64,000 bases of DNA, taken from Pseudomonas fluorescens. GTDB lineage: Bacteria > Pseudomonadota > Gammaproteobacteria > Pseudomonadales > Pseudomonadaceae. This document shows positions 29,840 through 38,568 of the stretch, piece by piece. A program made the position numbers and the translations under genes. The stretch spans positions 3,456,326 through 3,520,325 of the forward strand of contig NZ_OZ024668.1 in assembly GCF_902497775.2 (NCBI RefSeq), read 5' to 3'. Every line of letters starts with the position of its first letter. Position 1 is the stretch's first letter. Below the pieces are notes generated by a model. It was given only the letters and a program-made list of their open reading frames with translations. It did not search any database and was not told the origin of the DNA.

Positions 29840-30757
29840 ATGCAAACAACAAATACAGTCTTGATGATCCGCCCGGCGCGGTTCGCCTTCAACCCGGACA
29901 CTGCCCTGAACAACCGTTTCCAGCAAGCCCTGCTCGACCCGGAGCAGGCACAGCACAAAGCGCTGGAAGAGTTCGATGGCTATGTCGACACCCTGCGCCA
30001 GCACGGCGTCGAAGTGTTGGTGGTGCAGGACACCCCGGCGCCGCACACCCCTGACTCGATCTTTCCCAACAACTGGTGGAGCAGCCACGCCGACGGCAGC
30101 CTGGTGCTCTACCCGATGGAAGGCCAGAACCGCCGTCTGGAGCGCAGCAAGGGCGTGCTCAAGGTGCTCGAGGAGCGCTTCGCCGTCCGTCAGACCATCG
30201 ATCTGAGCCCCCTGGAACAGCAGAGTATGTATCTGGAAGGGACCGGCAGCATGGTCCTGGATCGCGAGCACCGGATCAGCTACGCCTGCCACTCCGGGCG
30301 CACCCACACCCAGGCCCTGCGCCTGTTCGCCGAACAGCTCGACTATCGCCTGTGCCTGTTCCATGCCGTCGACCGCCACCAGGCGCCGATCTATCACAGC
30401 AACGTGATGATGAGCGTCGGCCGCGGGCTCTCGCTGGTCTGCCTGCAGGCGCTGCCCGAAGCCGACGAACGTCGCGCCCTGGAGTATTCGCTGCGCGACA
30501 CCGGCAAGGACATCCTGGCCCTGGACTTCGACCAGCTCGAAGGCTTCGCCGGCAACATGCTCGAAGTCCACGACAAGCAAGGCCAGCCGCTGCTGGTGAT
30601 GTCGCGCAGCGCCTGGCGCTCGCTCAGCCCCGAACAACGCCGGCAGGTCGAACAGCACAGCCACCCGGTGGTGGTGAACATCGACCATATCGAGCGCATC
30701 GGCGGCGGCAGCGCGCGCTGCATGCTCGCCGAAGTGCACCTGCCCGTCCGTCACTGA
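29840..30757 (+). CDS. ctlX: CtlX-type citrulline/arginine-modifying hydrolase
   Basis: A 305-residue enzyme of the guanidino-group-modifying (amidinotransferase/arginine deiminase) superfamily. Expected catalytic elements are visible: FPNNWWSSHADG and YLEGTGSMVLD near the middle with the acidic residue, His in YHSNVMMSVG, and the nucleophilic Cys in GGGSARCML near the C-terminus. CtlX members hydrolyse citrulline, giving ornithine. The following gene encodes ornithine cyclodeaminase, supporting this. An ATG 12 nt upstream is an alternative start. Confidence 0.85.
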   Translation: MQTTNTVLMIRPARFAFNPDTALNNRFQQALLDPEQAQHKALEEFDGYVDTLRQHGVEVLVVQDTPAPHTPDSIFPNNWWSSHADGSLVLYPMEGQNRRLERSKGVLKVLEERFAVRQTIDLSPLEQQSMYLEGTGSMVLDREHRISYACHSGRTHTQALRLFAEQLDYRLCLFHAVDRHQAPIYHSNVMMSVGRGLSLVCLQALPEADERRALEYSLRDTGKDILALDFDQLEGFAGNMLEVHDKQGQPLLVMSRSAWRSLSPEQRRQVEQHSHPVVVNIDHIERIGGGSARCMLAEVHLPVRH

Positions 30758-30777
30758 TTACAACAAAGGAGTTCATC

Positions 30778-31824
30778 ATGACCCGCTATATCGACGTTAC
30801 CGACCTCAGCCGCCTGGTGGCACGCAAAGGCCTGAGCACCTGCATCAGCGAAATGGCCGAGTACATCCGTGAGGACTACCTGCGCTGGCATGACTTCGAA
30901 AAATGCGCGCGCCTGGCCAACCACTCGCCCGATGGCGTGATTGAGCTGATGCCGGTGTCCGACGCCAACCTGTATGCCTTCAAGTACGTCAACGGCCACC
31001 CGAAAAACACCCAGCGCGGCATGCTTACGGTGATGGCCTTCGGCGCCCTGGGCGACGTCGATACCGGCGCGCCGGTGCTGCTCAGCGAGATGACCCTGAC
31101 CACCGCCATCCGCACCGCCGCCACCTCGGCCCTGGCCGCCCGCTACCTGGCGCGCAAGGACAGCCGCAGCATGGCGCTGATCGGCAACGGCTCGCAGAGC
31201 GAGTTCCAGGCCCTGGCCTTCCATGCCTTGCTAGGCATCGAGGACATCCGCCTGTACGACCTGGACCCTGCCGCCAGCGCCAAGCTGGTGGCCAACCTCA
31301 GCGCCTTCCCGACAATCAAGGTGAGCGTCGCCGGCTCCGTCGCCGAAGCGGTGCGTGGTGCCGATATCGTTACCACGGTGACTGCCGACAAGGCCTACGC
31401 CACCATCCTCACCCCGCAGATGATCGAGCCGGGCATGCACCTCAATGCCGTCGGCGGCGACTGCCCGGGCAAGACCGAGCTGCACCGGGAAATCGTCGAG
31501 CGTGCGCGGGTGATCGTCGAGTACGAACCGCAAAGCCGCATCGAAGGCGAAATCCAGCAAATGCCCGCCGACTCGCCAACCACCGAGTTCTGGCAAGTGC
31601 TCAACGGCCAGGCGGCCGGTCGCGAAAACGCCGCACAAGTGACCCTGTTCGACTCGGTCGGCTTCGCCCTCGAAGACTACTCGGCGCTGCGTTATGTGCT
31701 GGACGTGGCCAAGGCCCTGGACATCGGCAGCGAGATCGCCCTGGTGCCGGAGCTCAAGGACCCCAAAGACCTGTTCGCGCTGTTGCGTGCGCCGGTTGAA
31801 AACCTGCAGAAAAAGCGCGCCTGA
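30778..31824 (+). CDS. Ornithine cyclodeaminase
   Basis: A 348-residue cytoplasmic NAD-dependent enzyme of the OCD/mu-crystallin family converting ornithine to proline and ammonia. ATG follows AAAGGAG at ideal spacing. Features are the Rossmann segment SMALIGNGSQSEFQALAFHALLG, the substrate region ALLSEMTLTTAIRTAATSALAARYL, HLNAVGGDCPGKTEL with the catalytic Asp region, and VTLFDSVGFALEDYSALRYV. It is 20 nt downstream of ctlX in one transcription unit. Confidence 0.93.
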   Translation: MTRYIDVTDLSRLVARKGLSTCISEMAEYIREDYLRWHDFEKCARLANHSPDGVIELMPVSDANLYAFKYVNGHPKNTQRGMLTVMAFGALGDVDTGAPVLLSEMTLTTAIRTAATSALAARYLARKDSRSMALIGNGSQSEFQALAFHALLGIEDIRLYDLDPAASAKLVANLSAFPTIKVSVAGSVAEAVRGADIVTTVTADKAYATILTPQMIEPGMHLNAVGGDCPGKTELHREIVERARVIVEYEPQSRIEGEIQQMPADSPTTEFWQVLNGQAAGRENAAQVTLFDSVGFALEDYSALRYVLDVAKALDIGSEIALVPELKDPKDLFALLRAPVENLQKKRA

Positions 31825-31830
31825 ACCCGA

Positions 31831-31864
31831 CCGATTCTGCCGTGCCACGGCGCGGCAGAATCGG
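31831..31864 (+). terminator. Perfect 12-bp hairpin after the ornithine cyclodeaminase gene
   Basis: CCGATTCTGCCG paired with CGGCAGAATCGG around a 10-nt loop, 6 nt after the stop. It has no U-run, so it may act as a 3'-end stabiliser or weak terminator. Confidence 0.5.
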
Positions 31865-31894
31865 AAACTGCTGCAAGGGAAGCTCAAACAGGAG

Positions 31895-31930
31895 GTGATC
31901 CAGCCGATTCGGCTGCCATACACGCGTTAA
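31895..31930 (+). other. Possible leader mini-ORF with full-length Shine-Dalgarno match
   Basis: AGGAGGTGATC at 31890-31900 complements the 3' end of 16S rRNA completely. An in-frame GTG inside it opens an 11-codon frame ending TAA, peptide VIQPIRLPYTR, with two Arg codons. It lies 143 nt before the amino-acid-binding protein gene. It could be a leader peptide, a ribosome standby site, or chance; there is no proof of translation. Confidence 0.2.
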
Positions 31931-32073
31931 CAGCAAAATCCGGCCGCCGACGCCGGCGCAAACGACACAAAAAAAACGTCGTCATCGCGCATTCTGAGCC
32001 CGACCCGAGAGTCACTAAAAGACCAGAAGCGCACCACTGCCCTACATCAACTATAAAACTCAGGGATACGAAT

Positions 32074-32853
32074 ATGACTTCGCTGCGAAAGTTCCTCAGC
32101 GTGCTGCTCCTGCCACTGTGCGCAAGTGCGGTGCAGGCCAAGGAATGGACCGAGATCCGTTTCGGCGTCTACCCCGAATACCCCCCTTTTGAATCCGTTG
32201 CCGCCGATGGCAGCCTGCAAGGCTTTGACATCGAATTGGGCAACGCCATCTGCGCCAAGCTGCAGGTCAAGTGTACCTGGGTGCACAACGAATTCGACGG
32301 CATGATCCCGGCCCTGCGGGCACGCAAGTTCGACGCAATCATGTCGTCGATGGCGGTGACCCCGGCGCGGGAAAAACAGATCGACTTCAGCGCCAAACTG
32401 TTCCTCAGCCCGACCTCGGTGATCGTGCGCAAGAGCGCCGACTTCGGCGACACCCCCGAGTCGCTCAAAGGCAAGCAGGTCGGCGTGCTGCAAGGCTCGT
32501 TGCAGGAAGCCTACGCCCGCGCCAAGCTGGCGCCGCTGGGCGCCCAGGTCAAGGCCTACCAGGCCCAGGACCAGAACTACGCGGACCTGATCAACGGCCG
32601 CCTCGACGCCACCCTGACCGACAAGCTCGAAGCCCAGCTCAACTTCCTCTCCAAGCCCGAAGGCGCCGACTTCAAGAGCGGCCCGGCGATCAAGGACCCC
32701 ACCCTGCCCCTGGACATCGCCATGGGCCTGCGCAAGAACGACAGCGAGCTCAAGGCCCTGCTCGACAAAGGCATCGCTGCGGTACACGCCGACGGCACCT
32801 TCGCCGCAATCCAGAAGAAGTACGTCGGCGACCTGGATATCTACAACGAGTAA
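32074..32853 (+). CDS. Polar amino-acid ABC transporter substrate-binding protein
   Basis: A 259-residue periplasmic binding protein of the HisJ/ArgT/AotJ family. It has a signal peptide (FLSVLLLPLCASAVQA), then IRFGVYPEYPPFESVAADG, the ligand-contact region GFDIELGNAICAKL, the FDGMIPALRARKFDAIMSSMAVT hinge pattern, and a C-terminal second lobe. It heads the importer next to ctlX and ornithine cyclodeaminase. The likely ligands are citrulline, ornithine or arginine; this is inferred from context. Confidence 0.93.
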   Translation: MTSLRKFLSVLLLPLCASAVQAKEWTEIRFGVYPEYPPFESVAADGSLQGFDIELGNAICAKLQVKCTWVHNEFDGMIPALRARKFDAIMSSMAVTPAREKQIDFSAKLFLSPTSVIVRKSADFGDTPESLKGKQVGVLQGSLQEAYARAKLAPLGAQVKAYQAQDQNYADLINGRLDATLTDKLEAQLNFLSKPEGADFKSGPAIKDPTLPLDIAMGLRKNDSELKALLDKGIAAVHADGTFAAIQKKYVGDLDIYNE

Positions 32854-32863
32854 GCCGTGCTGT

Positions 32864-32892
32864 CGTGATCAGTTCGCCCTGAGCTGATCACG
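32864..32892 (+). promoter_or_regulatory. Intra-operon stem-loop
   Basis: Perfect 9-bp stem CGTGATCAG/CTGATCACG between the binding-protein and permease genes, without a U-tract. Such stem-loops commonly stabilise the upstream message, allowing more binding protein than permease to be made. Confidence 0.5.
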
Positions 32893-32928
32893 GCCGCATT
32901 TGCCCTGCGTCCTACCGAGATTTTTCCC

Positions 32929-33654
32929 GTGAACGACTTCCTTCACTCCCATGGCTGGCAGGCCCTGAGCCTGCAGGGCTTCGGCCCGCTGTTGCTGCAA
33001 GGGACCTGGATGACCCTGAAACTGGCGCTGCTGTCGCTGGCCCTGAGCCTGGCGTTGGGCCTGTTCGGCGCCAGCGCCAAGCTCTCGCGACTGAAACTGC
33101 TGCGGGTACCGGCCACCCTGTACACCACCCTGATTCGCAGCGTGCCGGACCTGGTGCTGATCCTGCTGATCTTCTACACCCTGCAACTGTGGCTCAACGA
33201 CCTGACCGAACTGCTCGGCTGGGACTACTTCGAGATCGACCCGTTTACCGCCGGAGTAATCACCCTGGGCTTTATCTACGGCGCCTACTTCACCGAGAAC
33301 TTTCGCGGGGCGATTCTCAGCGTCCCGGCCGGGCAGTTGGAGGCCGCCACCGCCTACGGCTTGAGCCGTGCACAACGCTTTCGCCTGGTGTTGTTCCCGC
33401 AACTGATGCGCTTCGCCCTGCCGGGCCTGGGCAACAACTGGCTGGTGCTGCTCAAGTCCACCGCGCTGGTGTCGATCATCGGCCTGGCCGACCTGGTCAA
33501 GGCCGCGCAGAACGCCGGCAAGACCACCAACAACACCCTGTATTTCCTGATCATCGCCGGGCTTGTGTACCTGCTGATCACCACCCTCTCCAACCGCCTG
33601 TTCAAGCACCTGGAGCGGCGTTACAACACTGGCATCAAGGGGCTGGCCCGATGA
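32929..33654 (+). CDS. Polar amino-acid ABC transporter permease (HisQ-type)
   Basis: A 241-residue inner-membrane permease with about five membrane segments. It carries the His/Glu/Gln family motif (IRSVPDLVLILLIFY) and the EAA-type loop AGQLEAATAYGLSRAQRFRLVLFPQ. It starts at a GTG with a weak ribosome-binding site and overlaps the next permease by ATGA. Confidence 0.92.
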   Translation: MNDFLHSHGWQALSLQGFGPLLLQGTWMTLKLALLSLALSLALGLFGASAKLSRLKLLRVPATLYTTLIRSVPDLVLILLIFYTLQLWLNDLTELLGWDYFEIDPFTAGVITLGFIYGAYFTENFRGAILSVPAGQLEAATAYGLSRAQRFRLVLFPQLMRFALPGLGNNWLVLLKSTALVSIIGLADLVKAAQNAGKTTNNTLYFLIIAGLVYLLITTLSNRLFKHLERRYNTGIKGLAR

Positions 33655-34364
33655 TCGAACTCTTTGAGCAATACGGCCAGGCCTACCTCTACAGCGATGG
33701 TGCCGGGCTTTGCGGGCTGGCCATGACCCTGTGGCTGTTCGTTATCACCATGGTCCTGGGCTTTTTCCTGTCGCTGCCGCTGGCCCTGGCGCGGGTGTCG
33801 CGCAGCCTCTGGCTGCGCTGGCCGGTGGAGTTCTACACCTTTGTGTTCCGCGGCACGCCGCTGTATATCCAGTTGCTGATCTGCTACACCGGCCTGTACG
33901 GGCTAGAGGTGGTGCGCGATCACGCCCTGCTCGACCAGTTCTTTCGCAATGCATTGAACTGCACCTTGCTGGCCTTCGTACTCAACACCTGCGCCTACAC
34001 CGTGGAGATTTTCGCCGGAGCGATTCGCAACATTCCCCATGGCGAGATCGAAGCGGCCCAGGCCTATGGCCTGCACGGCTGGAAGCTGAACCTGTTCGTG
34101 GTGCTGCCAGCAGCCCTGCGCCGCTCACTGCCGGCCTACAGCAACGAACTGATACTGATGCTGCACGCCACCTCGCTGGCCTTCACCGCCACCATCGCCG
34201 ACATCCTCAAAGTTGCCCGCGATGCCAACGCCGCCACCTTCCTGACCTTCCAGGCCTTCGGCACCGCGGCGCTGCTGTACATGTTGCTGTCCTTCGCGCT
34301 GGTCGGGCTGTTTCGCCTGGCCGAGCGACGCTGGATGGGTTTTCTTGTTCCTGCCCGAGGCTAA
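33651..34364 (+). CDS. Polar amino-acid ABC transporter permease (HisM-type)
   Basis: A 237-residue inner-membrane permease, partner of the preceding one. It has the family motif FVFRGTPLYIQLLICY and the EAA-type loop HGEIEAAQAYGLHGWKLNLFVVLP. The start at 33651 is coupled to the upstream stop. A much longer overlapping frame begins inside the previous gene and was rejected. Confidence 0.93.
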   Translation: MIELFEQYGQAYLYSDGAGLCGLAMTLWLFVITMVLGFFLSLPLALARVSRSLWLRWPVEFYTFVFRGTPLYIQLLICYTGLYGLEVVRDHALLDQFFRNALNCTLLAFVLNTCAYTVEIFAGAIRNIPHGEIEAAQAYGLHGWKLNLFVVLPAALRRSLPAYSNELILMLHATSLAFTATIADILKVARDANAATFLTFQAFGTAALLYMLLSFALVGLFRLAERRWMGFLVPARG

Positions 34365-34367
34365 TTC

Positions 34368-35219
34368 ATGACCACTACCGCACACGCCCTGGCGACTGCC
34401 GAGCACACCCCTGGCAGCCGTCCAACTCCACGTATCGCCAGCGTTGCCGCCGATGCCACGGTCAAGTTGAGCGTTGCCGACCTGCACAAACGCTATGGCG
34501 ATCATGAAGTGCTCAAAGGCGTCTCGCTGCAGGCGCGCAAAGGCGACGTGATCAGCCTGATCGGCGCCAGCGGCTCGGGCAAGAGCACCATGCTGCGCTG
34601 CATCAACTTCCTCGAGCAACCCGACGCCGGGGTCATCACGCTCGACGAGCAGACCATTGAAATGCGCCAGGGCCGTGCCGGCACCCGGGCGCCGCATCCG
34701 GCCCAGTTACAGAACCTGCGCACACGCCTGGCCATGGTCTTCCAGCACTTCAACCTGTGGAGCCACATGACGGTGCTGGAGAACATCTGCATGGCGCCGC
34801 GGCGGGTGCTTGGGGTCAGCAGCGCAGAAGCCGAAGCCCGGGCGCGCAAGTACCTGGACAAGGTTGGCCTGCCGCCGCGCGCCGCCGACCAGTACCCGGC
34901 GTTTCTCTCCGGTGGCCAGCAACAGCGGGTGGCGATCGCCCGGGCCCTGGCCATGGAGCCGGAAATCATCCTCTTCGATGAACCGACCTCGGCCCTGGAC
35001 CCGGAGCTGGTCGGTGAAGTGCTGAAAGTCATACAGACGCTGGCCGAGGAAGGTCGTACCATGCTCATGGTCACCCACGAGATGGGCTTTGCCCGTCAGG
35101 TGTCGAGCCAGGTGCTGTTTCTGCATCAGGGCCGGGTCGAGGAACAAGGAAGCGCCGAGATACTTGACCAGCCGCAGAGCGAGCGCCTGCAGCAATTTCT
35201 TTCCAACCGTTTGAAGTGA
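34368..35219 (+). CDS. Polar amino-acid ABC transporter ATP-binding protein (HisP-type)
   Basis: A 283-residue ABC ATPase with Walker A GASGSGKS, the HisP-type insert after it (RQGRAGTRAPHPAQLQNLRTRLAMVFQHFNLW), signature LSGGQQQRVAIARALA, Walker B IILFDEPTSALDPE and the H-loop VTHEMGFA. The first 30 residues are an unusual Thr/Ala-rich extension relative to HisP. The next Met is far inside, so the start was kept. It completes the importer. Confidence 0.94.
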   Translation: MTTTAHALATAEHTPGSRPTPRIASVAADATVKLSVADLHKRYGDHEVLKGVSLQARKGDVISLIGASGSGKSTMLRCINFLEQPDAGVITLDEQTIEMRQGRAGTRAPHPAQLQNLRTRLAMVFQHFNLWSHMTVLENICMAPRRVLGVSSAEAEARARKYLDKVGLPPRAADQYPAFLSGGQQQRVAIARALAMEPEIILFDEPTSALDPELVGEVLKVIQTLAEEGRTMLMVTHEMGFARQVSSQVLFLHQGRVEEQGSAEILDQPQSERLQQFLSNRLK

Positions 35220-35231
35220 AGCCGAACCTGC

Positions 35232-35726
35232 ATGGATACCAAGGTCAACAGCCCACAGACCACGCCGCCCCTGGACCGGATCGACGAAGCGATCATCGAC
35301 GTGCTGCGCCACAACGGACGCATCACCTATGAAAAGCTCTCATCGCTGGTGCACCTCACCCCACGCCCGTGCCTGGAGCGGGTGCGCAAGCTGGAACGGC
35401 GCGGGGTGATTCGCGGCTATGGCGCGATCATCGATGTACAGATGGTTTCGCCGGGGTTGTCGCTGCTGGTGCTGGTGGCCCTTTCCAACCAGAGCGGGCG
35501 CGCGGCGCAAAAGGCCTTCGAGGCCTGCGTACGTGCCTGCCCGCAGGTGTTCGACTGCCAGCTGATCAGCGGCCACTTCGACTACAGCCTGCGCATGCGT
35601 TGCCGCGACATGGAGCACTACCGGGTGCTGACCGAGACCTGGATGAACAACGACGAGCTGCACATCGACAAGCTGGTCGCCCACCCGGAGCTGGCGGTGG
35701 TGAAGAACACCGCCCCCCAGCTCTAG
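35232..35726 (+). CDS. Lrp/AsnC-family transcriptional regulator
   Basis: A 164-residue regulator. The N-terminal winged helix-turn-helix covers about residues 14-65 (LDRIDEAIIDVLRHNGRITYEKLSSLV). The C-terminal RAM ligand-binding domain covers about 75-155 (LLVLVALSNQ, CPQVFDCQLISGHFDYSLRMR). It lies 12 nt after the importer ATPase gene, so it is probably co-transcribed. It is the obvious candidate for sensing the transported amino acid and controlling the citrulline/ornithine module. Confidence 0.92.
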   Translation: MDTKVNSPQTTPPLDRIDEAIIDVLRHNGRITYEKLSSLVHLTPRPCLERVRKLERRGVIRGYGAIIDVQMVSPGLSLLVLVALSNQSGRAAQKAFEACVRACPQVFDCQLISGHFDYSLRMRCRDMEHYRVLTETWMNNDELHIDKLVAHPELAVVKNTAPQL

Positions 35727-35735
35727 GCCATCACC

Positions 35736-36791
35736 TCAGGTACGCGGCGGCGCCACCGGCCCGCTGCGCGACCAGTCCAGCAACAGGCTGTAGGCCACCG
35801 CCAGCAAGGTCGGGCCGATGAACAAGCCGATAAAGCCGAAGGCCAGCAGGCCGCCAAACACCCCGAGCAGGACGATCACCAGCGGCAGGTTGCCGCCACG
35901 GCTGATCAGGTAGGGTTTGAGCACGTTGTCGACGCCGCTGATAATGAACGTCCCCCAGAGGCCGAGGAACACCGCCATGCCGTACTCGCCCTGCCAGGCT
36001 AGCCAGGCGGTGGCCGGCACCCAGGCCAGTGGCGGGCCCATGGGGATCAGGCTGAGCATGAAGGTGACGATACCCAGCACCAGCGCCCCCGGCACACCGG
36101 CAATCAGGAAGCCGATCAGGGCCAGTACCGCTTGCGCGGCGGCGGTGCCGATCACGCCGTTGACCACGCGCTGCACGGTACCGGCCACCAGGTCCAGGTA
36201 ATACTCGGCCCGCTCGCCGATCAAACGGTCCAGCAGGCGCAGGACGAAAGCCGCCAGGCGTGGCCCGTCACGGTAGAAGAAGAACACGAAGACAAGACTC
36301 AAGGTCAGCTCGAGAATTCCGCTGCCGATCTGTGCGCTGCGCGCCAGCAGCCAGTTGCCGACCTGGCCCAGGTACGGCTTGATGGTGGTGAGCAAGGCGG
36401 CGCCCTGTTGGTCAATGGTGTTCCACATGCCCACCAGACGCTCGCCCACGAACGGCACGCCGGCCAGCCAGCTCGGCGCATCGGGCAGGCCGTCGACCTG
36501 CACATCACGCACGAACGCGGTGGCGTCACGAATGTGATCGGCCAGGTTGAAGCCCAGCCATACCAGCGGCAATGCCACCAGGAGGATCCACAAGGTGGTC
36601 AGCAAGCCTGCCGCCAGGGTTTCGCGACCGCCTAGCAGGCGGGTCAACAGGCGCATCAGCGGCCAGCTGGCATAGGCCAGGATGGCCCCCCAGAGCAGCG
36701 CCGAGATAAACGGCGCCATCACCCACAGGCCGGCGCCAAGCAGCGCCAGCAGGATGATCTGCACCAGGAGGCGGTCATTATTGGGCATCAT
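35736..36791 (-). CDS. AI-2E/PerM family transporter
   Basis: A 351-residue polytopic membrane protein with about eight hydrophobic segments and the family pattern in the C-terminal half (VNGVIGTAAAQAVLALIGF, GPPLAWVPATAWL, IISGVDNVLKPYLISRGGNLPLVIVLLGVFGGLLAFGFIGLFIGP). The family includes TqsA and PerM, but substrates differ widely (signal export, Na+/H+ exchange). No autoinducer-2 role can be inferred. It lies 9 nt after the DUF4892 gene. Confidence 0.9.
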   Translation of the reverse strand: MMPNNDRLLVQIILLALLGAGLWVMAPFISALLWGAILAYASWPLMRLLTRLLGGRETLAAGLLTTLWILLVALPLVWLGFNLADHIRDATAFVRDVQVDGLPDAPSWLAGVPFVGERLVGMWNTIDQQGAALLTTIKPYLGQVGNWLLARSAQIGSGILELTLSLVFVFFFYRDGPRLAAFVLRLLDRLIGERAEYYLDLVAGTVQRVVNGVIGTAAAQAVLALIGFLIAGVPGALVLGIVTFMLSLIPMGPPLAWVPATAWLAWQGEYGMAVFLGLWGTFIISGVDNVLKPYLISRGGNLPLVIVLLGVFGGLLAFGFIGLFIGPTLLAVAYSLLLDWSRSGPVAPPRT

Positions 36792-36800
36792 GCTTCTCGA

Positions 36801-37598
36801 TCAACGAATCAGTTCGACGTGCAAACCTTCAGTCTCGGCGCTACCCACTTCCAGGCGCGCCGGGCGTACTCCGGCCTTGACCAGTTGCTCGCGCCAGGCT
36901 TCGGCCTTGGCCCCGCTCAGGCTCACGCGCAAGGTGGTGCTGTTGTTCAGGCTGCGCCCGATCAGGTTGACCCAGGCCTCAGGCGGCTCGCCATTCAAGT
37001 CAGGGTAGTCGAGCTTGCCGGTGTCGAGCAGTTCGCGCATCAGTGTCGCTGCGGTCGGCAGCAATTCGCCCAGAGGCGCCTCGGCGACGAACTCTTCAAC
37101 GTGCAGGTAGGCGCGCTTGTTACCACGAGTGATGCTGTACAGCGCGATCAGGGTGTTGCTCTGCTCGGCGGAGCGGCGCAGCAGAATGAATGCCTGTTGC
37201 TCGTCCGCGCCCGACAGTGTGCGGTTCTTGAACACCTCGTTGGCCCACAGGCTGTTCTCGCCACAATCACGGGCCTGGCACCAGAACAATGGATAGCCGC
37301 CGTCCTTCTGCAGGGTTTCGCGGGCTGCGGTGAAGGCTTCGTTGGCGCTGCGCTCGCGGGGTAGCTCATAGGTGGTCGAGCTGACCTGGCCACGGCTCTC
37401 GATCTTGCCGTCGACCCGCAGCTGATTGCTGATCTTGCGCAGACCGCCCAACGGGTAGATGCGCTCCTGCAGTACTGCCGGGCGCTGCTCGATCACTTTG
37501 GCGTCCAGCGGTACCGGTAGCCCGTCGGCCAGCAGCGGCAGGCTGGCGAGAACACCGAGCCCGGCCATTGCCGCCTGGATAAAAGGTTTGAGCCTCAT
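36801..37598 (-). CDS. DUF4892 exported protein
   Basis: A 265-residue protein with a signal peptide (MRLKPFIQAAMAGLGVLASLPLLA). It has the conserved DUF4892 region (LQERIYPLGGLRKISNQLRVDGKIESRG, PLFWCQARDCGENSLWANEVF, with two cysteines able to form a disulfide). The C-terminal segment after residue 190 resembles an OmpA-type periplasmic region. A GTG two codons upstream is possible. Function unknown. It is immediately upstream of the PerM-type transporter gene. Confidence 0.8.
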   Translation of the reverse strand: MRLKPFIQAAMAGLGVLASLPLLADGLPVPLDAKVIEQRPAVLQERIYPLGGLRKISNQLRVDGKIESRGQVSSTTYELPRERSANEAFTAARETLQKDGGYPLFWCQARDCGENSLWANEVFKNRTLSGADEQQAFILLRRSAEQSNTLIALYSITRGNKRAYLHVEEFVAEAPLGELLPTAATLMRELLDTGKLDYPDLNGEPPEAWVNLIGRSLNNSTTLRVSLSGAKAEAWREQLVKAGVRPARLEVGSAETEGLHVELIR

Positions 37599-37713
37599 AG
37601 GCACGCCACCGAGCGCGGGGCGCCAAGGCGGTCAATGGATGTGGCGTTGTCTTGCTCGATCATGGTTGTCTCCCTGTTCAACCCGCCAAGCCTCGACAGT
37701 TGACCGCCACAAG

Positions 37714-38568
37714 TCAAGGAATGCCAAAGAAGCGATTGAAACAGTCTGCAACAAGGGTTGCGCCGGCCTGGTCATTCAGGTGCAGATGATGGCCGCCCGG
37801 CAGTTGTTCTCGCTCAAAGGGTAGCTGCTCGAGCAACTCGCCGTGACGCGCCAGCATGCCGTCTGCGGCCACCACCAGTTTTGCCGGGCAGGCAATGCGC
37901 TGCACAAAGCTCATGGCCTGGGCTTCATTGAGGCGGGTGGGCGATGGCAGGGTCAAGCGGCTGTCGCTGCGCCAACTGAAGCCACCGGGTACCGGCATCA
38001 GCCCACGCTGGGCAAGCAGTTCGGCGGCTTCGCGGCTGACCGCCACCATGCCTTTCATGCGCGCCTCGATGGCCTGGTCAAGGGTCGGGTGCACCGCCTT
38101 GCGCTTGCTGTCCAGGCGCAGTTGCGCCTGCAGGGCCATGCCCATGCGTTCAGCCGCATCCTGCGGGCCGCTGGTGGGCGGGATCACCCCGTCGATCAAG
38201 GCCAGGCGGGTCACCCGTTCGGGCAGGGCGCCGGCTAGCAGCACCGAGATGATCGCCCCCAGCGAATGCCCAAGCAGGGCAAAACGCTCCCAGCCCATCT
38301 GCTCGGCGACCCGCAGCACATCGTGGACGTAGTCGGCCAGGGCGTAGCCGGCACCCGCCGGGCGGTGTTCGGAATGGCCGTGGCCGGCCAGGTCCAGGGC
38401 GAGGATGCGCAGGCCGTTGAGCCGCGGTGCCAGGCGGGCAAAACTGTTGGCGTTGTCGAGCCAGCCGTGCAAGGCAATCACCGGCAGGCCATCGACCGGG
38501 CCGAACAGGTGCGCAGCCAGCTCGATATGCCCCAGGTTAAGGCGTACTTCTTCCATTTCGCTGTTCAT
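37714..38568 (-). CDS. Alpha/beta hydrolase
   Basis: A 284-residue alpha/beta-hydrolase-fold enzyme. The oxyanion region is ALHGWLDNANSF and the nucleophile elbow is GHSLGA. An acidic residue sits in VVAADGML, and the catalytic His in GGHHLHL near the C-terminus. No signal peptide, so it is cytoplasmic. It overlaps the upstream hydrolase gene by 4 nt; the two are only distantly similar. Substrate unknown, perhaps an ester. Confidence 0.9.
   Translation of the reverse strand: MNSEMEEVRLNLGHIELAAHLFGPVDGLPVIALHGWLDNANSFARLAPRLNGLRILALDLAGHGHSEHRPAGAGYALADYVHDVLRVAEQMGWERFALLGHSLGAIISVLLAGALPERVTRLALIDGVIPPTSGPQDAAERMGMALQAQLRLDSKRKAVHPTLDQAIEARMKGMVAVSREAAELLAQRGLMPVPGGFSWRSDSRLTLPSPTRLNEAQAMSFVQRIACPAKLVVAADGMLARHGELLEQLPFEREQLPGGHHLHLNDQAGATLVADCFNRFFGIP

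Noticed and set aside
31889..31905. Stretch resembling the 3' end of 16S rRNA (AGGAGGTGATCCAGCC, complementary strand)
   Set aside because: Only about 16 nt match and the flanks do not continue into rRNA sequence, so this is not an rRNA fragment. It is kept only as an unusual Shine-Dalgarno observation.
35736..36791. Interpretation of the AI-2E family protein as a quorum-sensing exporter
   Set aside because: The family name covers proteins with very different substrates; nothing in the sequence or context (no luxS, no signal synthase) supports autoinducer transport.
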